From contig CALWIA010000033.1 of the NCBI GenBank assembly GCA_944380605.1, positions 99,105 through 163,104 on the forward strand: DNA of 64,000 bases, written 5' to 3'. Every line of letters starts with the position of its first letter. Position 1 is the stretch's first letter. Source of the stretch: an uncultured Lachnospiraceae bacterium (GTDB lineage Bacteria > Bacillota > Clostridia > Lachnospirales > Lachnospiraceae). Positions 42,854 through 51,294 of the stretch are shown here, piece by piece. The position numbers and the translations under genes are program-made. Under the pieces are notes generated by a model that was given only the letters and a program-made list of their open reading frames with translations, made no database searches and had not been told where the DNA came from.

Positions 42854-44031
42854 ACATCGGCCTGCTGGCAAAAGAACAGAGCGACTATGTGATTCAGGCC
42901 CGGCGCTACCTTCATGAACATCCGGAGCTGGGAGAGCAGGAAGTCAACACCACCCGCTATATCTGCGAGCAGCTGAAGGAGATGGGCGCGGAGGTGCAGA
43001 CCTTTGCGGACATCACCGGCTGTGTGGCCACCATACGGGGAACCCGACCCGGAAAGACCGTTATGCTGCGGGCGGATATCGACGCCCTGCCCATTCAGGA
43101 ACTGCCCGGCAAAAGCTTCTGCAGCAAAACACCGGGAGTGATGCACGCCTGCGGCCACGACTGCCATACCGCCATGCTGCTGGGCGCCGCCAGGATCCTG
43201 ACGGCTCATCGGGACGAGATACAGGGGACCGTAAAGCTGATTTTTCAGATGGCGGAAGAAATCGGAAGAAAATCCGAGGAATACGTCAAGCGCGGCGCCC
43301 TGGAAGGGGTGGACGCCATTTTCGGCATGCACGTGTGGCCCGGCATGGACGCGGGGCTGGCCTGTTTTGAAGGCGGAGAGCGGATGGCCTGCAGCGACCG
43401 GTTTACCATCCGGGTCAAAGGAAAAAAGGCCCACGGCAGCGCTCCCCACGAGGGACACGACGCCATGCTGGCCGCCGCCGCCGTGGTCATGGGACTGCAG
43501 TCCATTCCCAGCCGCCAGATCAGTCCCCTGGACAGCCTGGTGGTGACGGTGGGGATGATGAACGGAGGCACCAAGGAAAACATTCTGGCGGATGAAGTGG
43601 AGCTGGTGGGCACCGTGCGGGTTTTCGACCGGCAGTTCCGCCGTTCCATGCCGGAGCGGATCGAGCAGCTGGCGGGACAAATCGCCGGCGGCTACGGCTG
43701 CAGCGCAGAGTGTACCTATTATTTTGGCCCCAGCCCGCTGATCAACGAGCACGAAAATCTGAACCGGCTGGCGGCGCAGTCCGCCTTGGAAGAACTGGGA
43801 GAGGGCAGCCTGGCTTCCCAGCCCAAGTCCATGGGCGCGGAGGACTTCAGCGTATACATGGAACACATTCCCGGAGTGTTCGGCTATCTGGGGGTCCGCA
43901 ACCGGGAAAAGGGAATCGAGTGCATCGCCCATCATCCGGCCTTTGCCGTGGATGAGGATGTGCTGTATCACGGGACCGGCATCTATGTCCGGTTTGCCCT
44001 GAACTATTTAAACGAAGAAGCCGGAGCATAA
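42850..44031 (+). CDS. M20-family amidohydrolase 2
   Basis: A 393-residue paralogue of the preceding enzyme with the same motif order: LRADIDALPIQE, HACGHDCHTAML, AEEIGRKSEEYV, a dimerisation domain with KGKKAHGSAPHEGHDAM, and GAEDFSVYM. It starts within the stop of its neighbour (ATGA) and is the last gene of the AbgT operon. The two paralogues may form a heteromer, as AbgA and AbgB do in E. coli, or have different acyl specificities. Both readings are inference. Confidence 0.88.
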   Translation: MNIGLLAKEQSDYVIQARRYLHEHPELGEQEVNTTRYICEQLKEMGAEVQTFADITGCVATIRGTRPGKTVMLRADIDALPIQELPGKSFCSKTPGVMHACGHDCHTAMLLGAARILTAHRDEIQGTVKLIFQMAEEIGRKSEEYVKRGALEGVDAIFGMHVWPGMDAGLACFEGGERMACSDRFTIRVKGKKAHGSAPHEGHDAMLAAAAVVMGLQSIPSRQISPLDSLVVTVGMMNGGTKENILADEVELVGTVRVFDRQFRRSMPERIEQLAGQIAGGYGCSAECTYYFGPSPLINEHENLNRLAAQSALEELGEGSLASQPKSMGAEDFSVYMEHIPGVFGYLGVRNREKGIECIAHHPAFAVDEDVLYHGTGIYVRFALNYLNEEAGA

Positions 44032-44045
44032 AAACAATCCGAAGC

Positions 44046-44102
44046 GAAAAACAAGCCTGGAAAACGGCGGCCGCGGGGCCGCTGCCTTCCAGGCTTGTTC
44101 TT
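44046..44102. terminator. bidirectional terminator between convergent M20 genes
   Basis: A perfect 13-bp outer stem, AACAAGCCTGGAA (44050-44062) with its complement (44087-44099), encloses a GGCGGCC-rich inner hairpin. On the minus strand a GTTTTTC run follows; on the plus strand TTCTTG. Confidence 0.85.
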
Positions 44103-44122
44103 GTGAAACGGGCCGGGCCGCG

Positions 44123-45454
44123 TCAGCGGGCGTCTTCCGGCGCGGGAAAGGTCTCCTGTATGTATTTCCGGTAGCCTTCTTTGGTAAACGGCGCCGCATA
44201 GGACGCCGTAATGTCCCGGGCTCTGGCGGCGCCGTCTTTTAACAGCCGGTAGGCCAGAAGGGCCATGAGTTTGGCCGGCAGGATATGGGCGGTTTCCGGG
44301 TCGGTGACGGCGTAATCCCGGGAGTGGAGGGCGCCGCAGCTGCCGCCGAAGGTGAAGTTGAGCACCGGCATGACGGCAAACAGATCGCCTACGTCGGTGC
44401 TGGCGGTGTTGCAGACGCCGGCGGGGATGGAACAGACGCGGACGTCCGGTCCTAAAAGGGCGGCAGCCTCCTGCAGCACCGCTTCCGGCAGCCGTTCCGG
44501 ACAGGGCATGTAGCCCTGGGAATTGACGATTTCCGCCTCGCATCCGATGGCCATGGCGGCGCCCCGGAAGCAGTTATCCACCTTTTCGCTGACTTTTTCA
44601 ATGGCTTCCTGGGTTCTGGCCCGGACCATCATGTCCACCACCACTTCGCTGGGAACGATATTGATGGCGTCGCCGCCTTTGCGGATGTAGGGATGGACGC
44701 GGACGCAGTCCTTTTCCTCAAAAGTTTCCCGGATCATGCCCAGGGCCGACATGCCCAGACAGGCAGCATTTAAGGCGTTGGCGCCCAGGTGGGGAGCCGC
44801 GGCGGCGTGGGCGGCCCGGCCGTGCATATAGATGGTCTTGCCGATGAAGCCGGTGCAGGCGCTGCAGCCCAGCATCAGGTCCGCGTCGGTGCTGCCGCGG
44901 CCTGCCATATGGGAATGGGTGGTGACCGCCAGGTCGATGTCATCCATGAGCCCCCGGCGCAGCAGTTCGCATTTTCCGCCGGAGGAAAGGATGCCGTGGG
45001 AGCGGCGGACCTCCTCCCGGACGGAAGCGTCCAGATATTCTTCAGCGGGAACCGCAAAAATAGCGGCGGTGCCGTCCAGATGGGCGGCTACCTCCGGATC
45101 GCTTAAAGCCAGGGCGGCTCCCAGCATGCACACGATCTGGGCATAGTGGCCGCAGGCGTGGGCAAACCCATCCGCGGTGGCGGCGGGGTGGTCCGGGCAG
45201 GCCAGCCCGTCCAGCTCTCCGATAAGGGCGATCCGGGGCCCCTGTCCGTTTCCGATATCGGCCCGGACGCCGGTGGCCGCCAGCCCCTCCTGTACGGAAA
45301 GGCCAAGCTTTTTCAGATAGTCAGAGACTATGGAAGCGGTGCGGTATTCGTGGTAGCCCTGCTCCGCGTGATGGAACAGGTCGTCGGCCATGGCCTGAAG
45401 CGCATCCCGGTGCGCGTCAATGATCTGCAGAATTTTCTGTTCGATGGAATCCAC
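44123..45454 (-). CDS. M20-family amidohydrolase 3 (AbgB-like)
   Basis: A 443-residue metallo-amidohydrolase, more distant from the two plus-strand paralogues and resembling AbgB/AbgA-type enzymes. Motifs include LIGELDGLACPDH, AHACGHYAQIVCMLG, PAEEYLDA, a dimerisation domain with YMHGRAAHAAAAPHLGANAL, and STDVGDL. In the metal-site motif the usual GHDxH is GHYAQ, as in AbgB-like proteins. Start is GTG at 45454 with AGGAGG 8 bases upstream. It has its own promoter and is convergent with the AbgT operon, so the three hydrolases may be separately regulated. Confidence 0.85.
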   Translation of the reverse strand: MDSIEQKILQIIDAHRDALQAMADDLFHHAEQGYHEYRTASIVSDYLKKLGLSVQEGLAATGVRADIGNGQGPRIALIGELDGLACPDHPAATADGFAHACGHYAQIVCMLGAALALSDPEVAAHLDGTAAIFAVPAEEYLDASVREEVRRSHGILSSGGKCELLRRGLMDDIDLAVTTHSHMAGRGSTDADLMLGCSACTGFIGKTIYMHGRAAHAAAAPHLGANALNAACLGMSALGMIRETFEEKDCVRVHPYIRKGGDAINIVPSEVVVDMMVRARTQEAIEKVSEKVDNCFRGAAMAIGCEAEIVNSQGYMPCPERLPEAVLQEAAALLGPDVRVCSIPAGVCNTASTDVGDLFAVMPVLNFTFGGSCGALHSRDYAVTDPETAHILPAKLMALLAYRLLKDGAARARDITASYAAPFTKEGYRKYIQETFPAPEDAR

Positions 45455-45489
45455 AATCGGTTACCTCCTGGGAAATTTTGTCTGGGGCC

Positions 45490-45518
45490 ATTATAGCACC
45501 GGAAGGGGCGAAAAACAA
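45490..45518 (-). promoter_or_regulatory. promoter of M20 gene 3
   Basis: On the minus strand, TTGTTT (45518-45513), a 17-base spacer and TATAAT (45495-45490). Confidence 0.65.
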
Positions 45519-45538
45519 ACGGGATTCTGAAAAAGCGC

Positions 45539-45567
45539 TTGAAATTTTGTTCTAACTACTATACAAT
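45539..45567 (+). promoter_or_regulatory. promoter of decarboxylase operon
   Basis: TTGAAA (45539-45544), a 17-base spacer and TACAAT (45562-45567). The leader of about 90 bases can fold TGGTGGC against GCCGCCA (about 45594-45634). Confidence 0.6.
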
Positions 45568-45661
45568 TAAAATCGGCAGAAATTGGATTTACCTGGTGGC
45601 AGTTTTTCTGGGTCAGACAGGACAGCCGCCATCAAAATAATGAAAAATGGAGGACTGCAAA

Positions 45662-47116
45662 ATGAGTAATTCAGCACAAACTTCAGCGGGCAGCCGGATC
45701 AGACAGCTGCTTGATGAAAACAGTTTTGTTGAAGTCGGTGCCTATGTAACGGCCAGAAGCACGGATTTCAACATGACCAGCCAGGAAACACCTGCAGACG
45801 GCGTGGTTACCGGCTACGGCACCATCGAGGGAAACCTTGTCTACGTCTACAGTCAGGATGCTTCCGTTATGGGCGGCTCCATGGGTGAGATGCACGCGAA
45901 AAAGATTTCCAACATCTACAAGATGGCCATGAAGATGGGAGCTCCCGTGGTAGGCCTGGTAGACTGCGCGGGCCTGCGCCTGCAGGAGGCTACCGACGCT
46001 CTGCACGGCTTCGGCGAGCTGTATCTGAGCCAGACTATGGCGTCCGGCGTGATCCCGCAGATCTGCGGCATTTTCGGAACCTGCGGCGGCGGCATGGCCG
46101 TTTCGGCTGCCATCGCGGACTTTACGTTTATGGAGGAGAAGAAGGCGAAGCTGTTTGTCAACGCGCCCAACGCCATTGACGGCAACTACACTGCCAAGTG
46201 CGATACGGCTTCTGCCGCGTTTCAGTCCGAAGAAGCGGGTCTTGCGGACTTTACGGGAGACGAGGCTTCCGTTCTTTCTCAGATCCGTACTCTGGTATCC
46301 ATTTTGCCGGCAAACAACGAAGACGATATGTCCTATGACGAGTGCACCGACGACCTGAACCGGGTATGCCCGGAACTGGCGGGCCTTTCCGGCGACGCCG
46401 CGGCGGCTCTGCGCTCCGTTTCTGATAACCATTTCTTCCTGGAAGTGAAGGCTGCGTATGAGCCCTCCATGACCGTGGGCTTTATCCGCCTCAACGGCAC
46501 CACCGTAGGCTGCGTGGCTAACCGCACCGTGAGCCTGGATGAAACCGGCGCCAAGGCGGCGGAGTACGACGCGGTTCTGACCAGCGGCGGATGCAGAAAG
46601 GCAGCGGACTTTGTCAACTTCTGCGACGCGTTCAGCATTCCCGTGCTGACCCTGGTAAACGTAAAGGGATACAAGGCGGATCTGTGCAGCGAGAAATCCA
46701 TGGCAAGAGAAGCGGCGAAGCTGACCTACGCGTTCGCGGACGCCAGCGTGCCCAAAGTAACCGTAATTACGGGCGAGGCGTACGGCACCGCGTACCTGAC
46801 CATGGCCAGCAAGGCTACAGGCGCGGATATCGTATACGCGTGGCCGGGCGCGGCCATCGGCATGATGGACGCCAAATCCGCGGCGAAGATCATGTACGCC
46901 GACGAGATCGCCAAGGCAGACGACGCGGTGGCCCTGATCAATGAGAAGGCGGCAGAGTACCAGAAGCTGCAGTCCAGCGCCCAGGCGGCGGCCAGAAGAG
47001 GCTATGTGGACGATATTATTGAGGCACAGGACACCAGAAAGAGAGTGATCGCGGCGTTCGAGATGCTGTTTACAAAGAGAGAGGACCGTCCGGACAAAAA
47101 GCATGGTACGGTTTAA
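45662..47116 (+). CDS. biotin-dependent carboxyltransferase subunit, 12S/MmdA-like
   Basis: A 484-residue crotonase-fold carboxyltransferase of the acyl-CoA carboxylase beta group (12S transcarboxylase, MmdA). It moves carboxyl groups between an acyl-CoA and biotin. Family features are QDASVMGGSMGEMHAKKI, GIFGTCGGGMAVSAA (first oxyanion loop) and, in the C-domain, TVGCVANR and the segment DIVYAWPGAAIGMMDAKSA (second loop). It is shorter and more divergent than typical MmdA (about 510), so the acyl-CoA (methylmalonyl, malonyl or other) is not certain. GGAGG supports the ATG at 45662. It is first of five genes with OadG, biotin carrier, OadB and OadA. Confidence 0.85.
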   Translation: MSNSAQTSAGSRIRQLLDENSFVEVGAYVTARSTDFNMTSQETPADGVVTGYGTIEGNLVYVYSQDASVMGGSMGEMHAKKISNIYKMAMKMGAPVVGLVDCAGLRLQEATDALHGFGELYLSQTMASGVIPQICGIFGTCGGGMAVSAAIADFTFMEEKKAKLFVNAPNAIDGNYTAKCDTASAAFQSEEAGLADFTGDEASVLSQIRTLVSILPANNEDDMSYDECTDDLNRVCPELAGLSGDAAAALRSVSDNHFFLEVKAAYEPSMTVGFIRLNGTTVGCVANRTVSLDETGAKAAEYDAVLTSGGCRKAADFVNFCDAFSIPVLTLVNVKGYKADLCSEKSMAREAAKLTYAFADASVPKVTVITGEAYGTAYLTMASKATGADIVYAWPGAAIGMMDAKSAAKIMYADEIAKADDAVALINEKAAEYQKLQSSAQAAARRGYVDDIIEAQDTRKRVIAAFEMLFTKREDRPDKKHGTV

Positions 47117-47134
47117 AAAAGAGGTGACAGGCGT

Positions 47135-47941
47135 ATGAAACAGATTAAAAAGAGAATTGCGTGGATACTCTGCATGGCAGCCTGCATCTTCTCCCTGTCC
47201 GCCTGCAGCGGGATTCTGGAGGAAGCAGAACCCGTGGATCCCATGGTGGCGGAGAACCTGACGAGCCAGACCACGATGCTGGTAAGCAACATCGTTTCTA
47301 TTCCCCAGGACCAGATGAGCCTGGTGATCGACCAGAACCGGCTAAACGGCGCGGAGGCCGTTGCGGCGGGACTGGAAAGCTATATGGGCATGGAAGACGA
47401 TCTGGGCGCGTTTGTTGCCATGGGCGGCAGCTCCGTGAGAAAGACGGACGACGGATATGAAGTAGCGGTCGACATGACATTTGAACAGAGAGAGTGCCAG
47501 TTCCTTCTGAACGTGGACGACTCCATGGCCAACATTACGGCCATGTCCTTCAACCCGGTCTACACCACTTCAGAGAACATGGCGAAAGCGGCGATGAATA
47601 CCCTTATGGGCATGGGCACCGTATTTCTGGTGCTGATCTTCATCAGCTTCCTGATCGGATGCTTTAAGTATATCAACGGACTGGAGTCCAAGTCCGGCGC
47701 GGCTCAGAAAGCCCCGGCTCCCGCTCCTGCGGCAGTTCCGGCTCCGGCAGCAGCTCCGGCTCCGGCCCCCGTGCCGCTGACAGCCGTGGCCGCTCCGGGA
47801 CAGGATGAGGAAGAGATGGAGATGCTGGCCATTATGACCGCGATCATTGAAGATACCAGAAGAAAACAGGTTCCGGCCGATGGCCTGGTGGTCCGCTCCC
47901 TGAAGCGCGCGCCGGGTAACCGCTGGAAAAACCGCAGATAA
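47135..47941 (+). CDS. lipoprotein-OadG fusion (decarboxylase delta/gamma chain)
   Basis: A 268-residue protein of unusual build. It begins with a lipoprotein signal (hydrophobic core about 8-20 and lipobox LSACS, Cys at about 24). An extracytoplasmic domain of about 120 residues follows. A single membrane helix (about 165-187, MGTVFLVLIFISFLIG) and an Ala/Pro-rich cytoplasmic linker lead to a C-terminal charged segment. OadG/MmdD subunits normally have only the helix and tail, which link the membrane beta subunit to the carboxyltransferase. The tail here fits that role; the lipidated outer domain is extra. It is second in the operon, 18 bases after the carboxyltransferase gene. Confidence 0.8.
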   Translation: MKQIKKRIAWILCMAACIFSLSACSGILEEAEPVDPMVAENLTSQTTMLVSNIVSIPQDQMSLVIDQNRLNGAEAVAAGLESYMGMEDDLGAFVAMGGSSVRKTDDGYEVAVDMTFEQRECQFLLNVDDSMANITAMSFNPVYTTSENMAKAAMNTLMGMGTVFLVLIFISFLIGCFKYINGLESKSGAAQKAPAPAPAAVPAPAAAPAPAPVPLTAVAAPGQDEEEMEMLAIMTAIIEDTRRKQVPADGLVVRSLKRAPGNRWKNRR

Positions 47942-47973
47942 ACCAAAAACCATAATCAAGGAGGATTTATATC

Positions 47974-48396
47974 ATGAAGAATTATACAATCACCGTCAAT
48001 GGCACCGTTTACGCAGTAACCGTTGAAGAAGGCCCGTCCACCGGCGCAGCTCCTGCGGCGGCGGCTCCCGCTCCTGCGGCAGCACCGGCTCCCGCGGCAG
48101 CTCCGGCTCCGGCCCCCGCTCCTGCGGCAGCTCCCGCTCCGGCAGCAGCACCGGCTCCCGCGGCACCGGCAGGCGCTCAGGGTTCCGTACAGGTCAACGC
48201 TCCCATGCCCGGCAAGATCCTCGGCATCAAGGCCAACGTAGGACAGGCGGTCAAGAGAGGCGACGTGGTGATTATTCTGGAAGCCATGAAGATGGAAAAC
48301 GAGATTGTGGCACCCTCCGATGGAACCGTTGCCAGCATCAATGTAGCCGTAGGCGATTCTGTAGAATCCGGCGCGACTCTGATCACGATGAACTAG
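47974..48396 (+). CDS. biotin carboxyl carrier protein of decarboxylase
   Basis: A 140-residue biotin carrier (1.3S/MmdC/gamma type). An N-terminal strand region (MKNYTITVNGTVYAV) is followed by an Ala/Pro linker of about 45 residues (about 25-68) and a biotinyl domain. The biotin lysine is K106 in EAMKMEN. It shuttles carboxyl groups between the carboxyltransferases and the membrane decarboxylase OadB. AAGGAGG precedes the ATG. As the only carrier encoded in the operon, it must serve both carboxyltransferase subunits. The linker DNA is a repeat that partly matches that of the neighbouring OadG-like gene. Confidence 0.93.
   Translation: MKNYTITVNGTVYAVTVEEGPSTGAAPAAAAPAPAAAPAPAAAPAPAPAPAAAPAPAAAPAPAAPAGAQGSVQVNAPMPGKILGIKANVGQAVKRGDVVIILEAMKMENEIVAPSDGTVASINVAVGDSVESGATLITMN
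48045..48177 (+). repeat. Ala/Pro linker repeat in carrier gene
   Basis: Degenerate tandem copies of GCTCCGGCTCC/GCTCCTGCGGC-type units encode the flexible linker. Identical stretches of 21-22 bp also occur in the preceding gene (47715-47735 with 48062-48082; 47750-47771 with 48097-48118). Confidence 0.8.
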
Positions 48397-48437
48397 GAGT
48401 TTGCGCGTAAACGCAGATTCCAAATGGAGGTACTGAT

Positions 48438-49589
48438 ATGGATTATGTGACAAATACATTTGGAAATCTTCTTCAGCAGACGGCGTTTCTGAATCTGACC
48501 GCCGGCAACCTGATCATGATCGGCGTTGCCTGCGTGTTCCTGTGGCTGGCCATCAAGAAAGGGTTTGAACCGCTTCTTCTGGTTCCCATTGCCTTCGGCA
48601 TGCTGCTGGTAAATATTTACCCGGATATCATGATCGCGCCGGAAGATGCTTCCAATGGCACGGGCGGACTGCTGTACTACTTCTTCAAGCTGGATGAGTG
48701 GAGCATCCTGCCGTCCCTGATCTTCATGGGCGTAGGCGCCATGACGGACTTCGGTCCCCTGATCGCCAACCCCAAGAGCTTCCTGCTGGGCGCGGCGGCG
48801 CAGTTCGGTATTTACACCGCTTATTTCATTGCGATCTTTATGGGATTCAACGACCGTGCGGCGGCCGCCATTTCCATCATCGGCGGCGCGGACGGCCCCA
48901 CGTCCATCTTCCTGGCCGGCAAGCTGGGACAGAGCGGCCTTATGGGCCCCATTGCCGTTGCGGCGTATTCCTATATGGCGCTGGTTCCCATTATCCAGCC
49001 GCCTATCATGAAGCTGTTTACCACCAAGAAAGAGCGTGAGATCAAGATGGAGCAGCTCCGTCCGGTTTCCAAGCTGGAAAAGATCCTGTTCCCCATTATC
49101 GTTACGGTTGTGGTCTGTCTGATCCTGCCGTCCACGGCTCCGCTGGTCGGCATGCTGATGCTGGGCAACCTGTTTAAGGAAAGCGGCGTGGTAGGCTATC
49201 TGGCAGAGACGGCTTCCAACGCGATGATGTACACCGTAGTAATTCTGCTGGGCACTTCCGTAGGCGCTACCACCAGCGCGGAGGCATTCCTGAACGCCGA
49301 TACGCTGAAGATCGTGCTGCTGGGCCTGATCGCCTTCGCGGTAGGCACCGCGGCCGGCGTGCTGTTCGGCAAGCTGATGTGCGTGGCTACCGGCGGCAAG
49401 GTCAACCCGCTGATCGGTTCGGCCGGCGTATCCGCTGTGCCCATGGCCGCCCGGGTTTCCCAGAAGGTAGGCTCCGAAGCGGATCCGACCAACTTCCTGC
49501 TGATGCATGCCATGGGCCCCAACGTGGCCGGCGTGATCGGTACCGCAGTAGCGGCCGGAACCTTTATGGCTATTTTCGGCGTGAAGTAA
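48438..49589 (+). CDS. oadB: ion-translocating decarboxylase beta subunit (OadB/MmdB/GcdB)
   Basis: A 383-residue membrane subunit that decarboxylates carboxybiotin and couples this to Na+ (or H+) export. About eleven helices are predicted. The ion-site aspartate lies in [15 protein letters not shown] (D152), and the second conserved region is [16 protein letters not shown] followed by [24 protein letters not shown] precedes the ATG. It lies between the biotin carrier and OadA genes. The family does not show which acid is decarboxylated; that depends on the carboxyltransferases. Confidence 0.94.
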   Translation: MDYVTNTFGNLLQQTAFLNLTAGNLIMIGVACVFLWLAIKKGFEPLLLVPIAFGMLLVNIYPDIMIAPEDASNGTGGLLYYFFKLDEWSILPSLIFMGVGAMTDFGPLIANPKSFLLGAAAQFGIYTAYFIAIFMGFNDRAAAAISIIGGADGPTSIFLAGKLGQSGLMGPIAVAAYSYMALVPIIQPPIMKLFTTKKEREIKMEQLRPVSKLEKILFPIIVTVVVCLILPSTAPLVGMLMLGNLFKESGVVGYLAETASNAMMYTVVILLGTSVGATTSAEAFLNADTLKIVLLGLIAFAVGTAAGVLFGKLMCVATGGKVNPLIGSAGVSAVPMAARVSQKVGSEADPTNFLLMHAMGPNVAGVIGTAVAAGTFMAIFGVK

Positions 49590-49603
49590 TCCGCGCCATA
49601 TCA

Positions 49604-49627
49604 GGGGCCGGATGACGCTCCGGCCCC
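49604..49627 (+). promoter_or_regulatory. intercistronic hairpin oadB-oadA
   Basis: GGGGCCGG (49604-49611) and CCGGCCCC (49620-49627) enclose 8 bases. No T-run follows, so it is more likely an mRNA stability or processing element than a terminator. Confidence 0.6.
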
Positions 49628-49656
49628 CATCGTCATATTATTTAGGAGGGAATACA

Positions 49657-51069
49657 ATGGCTGAGATAGAGAAGAAACCGGTTAAGATTGTGGAAACCGT
49701 CCTGCGTGACGCCCATCAGTCTCTGCTGGCGACCAGAATGACCACGGAACAGATGCTTCCGATTGTCGACAAGATGGACCGGGTAGGATACCACGCGGTG
49801 GAGTGCTGGGGCGGCGCGACCTTTGACGCCTGCCTGCGCTTCCTGAAGGAAGATCCCTGGGACAGACTGAGAAAATTAAGAGATGGATTCAAGAATACGA
49901 AGCTGCAGATGCTGTTCCGCGGCCAGAATATTCTGGGATACAACCATTACGCCGATGACGTGGTGGAATACTTCGTACAGAAGTCCATTTCCAACGGCAT
50001 CGATATCATCCGTATTTTCGACTGCCTCAACGACCTGCGCAACCTGCAGACGGCGGTGAAGGCCTGCAACAAGGAAAAGGGACACGCGCAGGTAGCGCTG
50101 AGCTACACCCTGGGCGACGCTTACACCCTGGACTATTGGAAAGAAATTGCCAAGAGAATTGAGGACATGGGCGCGGATTCCATCTGCATCAAGGATATGG
50201 CCGGCCTGCTGACTCCTTACGCGGCGCAGGAACTGGTGACGGCTCTGAAAGAGTCCACCCACCTGCCCATCGACCTGCACACCCACTACACCTCCGGCGT
50301 AGCTTCCATGACCTATCTGAAGGCAGTGGAAGCCGGATGCGACATCATCGACACCGCCATGTCTCCGCTGGCGCTGGGTACCAGCCAGCCGGCTACGGAG
50401 GTTATGGTTGAGACCTTCCGCGGCACGCCTTACGACACCGGCCTGGATCAGCAGCTGCTGGCAGACATCTGCGAGTACTTTACGCCGATCCGCGAGCAGG
50501 CGTTAAAGAGCGGCCTGCTGAACCCGAAGGTGCTGGGCGTCAACATCAAGACCCTGCAGTATCAGGTTCCCGGCGGTATGCTTTCCAACCTGTTAAGCCA
50601 GCTGAAGGAAGCCAAGCAGGAGTCCAAGTTCACGGAAGTGCTGGAAGAAGTTCCGAGAGTCCGCAAGGACTTCGGCGAGCCGCCGCTGGTAACTCCGTCT
50701 TCCCAGATCGTTGGTACCCAGGCGGTGCTGAACGTCATCAGCGGCGAACGGTACAAGATGGTGACCAAGGAGTCCAAGAAGATCCTGATGGGCGAATTCG
50801 GACAGACCGTAAAGCCCTTCAATCCGGAAGTACAGAAAAAGGTAATCGGCGACGAGACGCCCATTACCTGCCGTCCCGCGGATCTGATTCCGCCGCAGCT
50901 GCCGCAGTTCGAAAAGGAATGTGCGCAGTGGAAGCAGCAGGATGAGGACGTGCTGTCCTACGCGCTGTTCCCCGCGGTAGCCAAGGAATTCTTCCAGTAC
51001 CGCGAAGCGCAGCAGACCAAGGTGGATTCCGCTGCGGCCGATACGGCAAACAAGGCATATCCGGTATAA
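49657..51069 (+). CDS. oadA: oxaloacetate decarboxylase/pyruvate carboxyltransferase alpha subunit (5S-like)
   Basis: A 470-residue carboxyltransferase of the OadA/PycB/5S family, which exchanges carboxyl groups between oxaloacetate or pyruvate and biotin. The TIM barrel opens with VETVLRDAHQSLLATRM. It carries the carbamylated-lysine motif CIKDMAGLL and the metal histidines in DLHTHYTSG; the PF02436-type domain with GGMLSNLL follows. It lacks the C-terminal biotinyl domain of classical OadA and so must use the separate carrier. AGGAGGG supports the ATG at 49657. It is last in the five-gene operon, with a strong terminator after it. Confidence 0.93.
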   Translation: MAEIEKKPVKIVETVLRDAHQSLLATRMTTEQMLPIVDKMDRVGYHAVECWGGATFDACLRFLKEDPWDRLRKLRDGFKNTKLQMLFRGQNILGYNHYADDVVEYFVQKSISNGIDIIRIFDCLNDLRNLQTAVKACNKEKGHAQVALSYTLGDAYTLDYWKEIAKRIEDMGADSICIKDMAGLLTPYAAQELVTALKESTHLPIDLHTHYTSGVASMTYLKAVEAGCDIIDTAMSPLALGTSQPATEVMVETFRGTPYDTGLDQQLLADICEYFTPIREQALKSGLLNPKVLGVNIKTLQYQVPGGMLSNLLSQLKEAKQESKFTEVLEEVPRVRKDFGEPPLVTPSSQIVGTQAVLNVISGERYKMVTKESKKILMGEFGQTVKPFNPEVQKKVIGDETPITCRPADLIPPQLPQFEKECAQWKQQDEDVLSYALFPAVAKEFFQYREAQQTKVDSAAADTANKAYPV

Positions 51070-51115
51070 GCGCCGGAAGATCCGCTGAAAGCGCGGATCT
51101 ATGGCATCAGACAGC

Positions 51116-51165
51116 CTGCCGGAGCAGAAATTTGTGTTTCTGCTCCGGCAGATTTTAATTTTTGT
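51116..51165 (+). terminator. terminator of decarboxylase operon
   Basis: A perfect 15-bp stem, CTGCCGGAGCAGAAA (51116-51130) with its complement (51137-51151), is followed by ATTTTAATTTTT. A smaller GATCCGC hairpin precedes it near 51079. Confidence 0.93.
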
Positions 51166-51205
51166 TTACAATTCCAGGTAATTATTTGAAGTTTTTGCGA
51201 TTTGG

Positions 51206-51235
51206 TTGACACAAACCGCGTATTATCCTTATAAT
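51206..51235 (+). promoter_or_regulatory. sigma-A promoter of glucosaminidase gene
   Basis: TTGACA (51206-51211), an 18-base spacer and TATAAT (51230-51235), about 60 bases before the start. Confidence 0.8.
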
Positions 51236-51294
51236 GGGTATGATGTAAAATGAAGGATATGGGATGAATTACAGAAGGCACAGGAGATAACCCA

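Noticed and set aside
45594..45634. Leader hairpin of the decarboxylase operon as a riboswitch
   Set aside because: A 7-bp stem can form, but no known riboswitch core or terminator/antiterminator pair is apparent.
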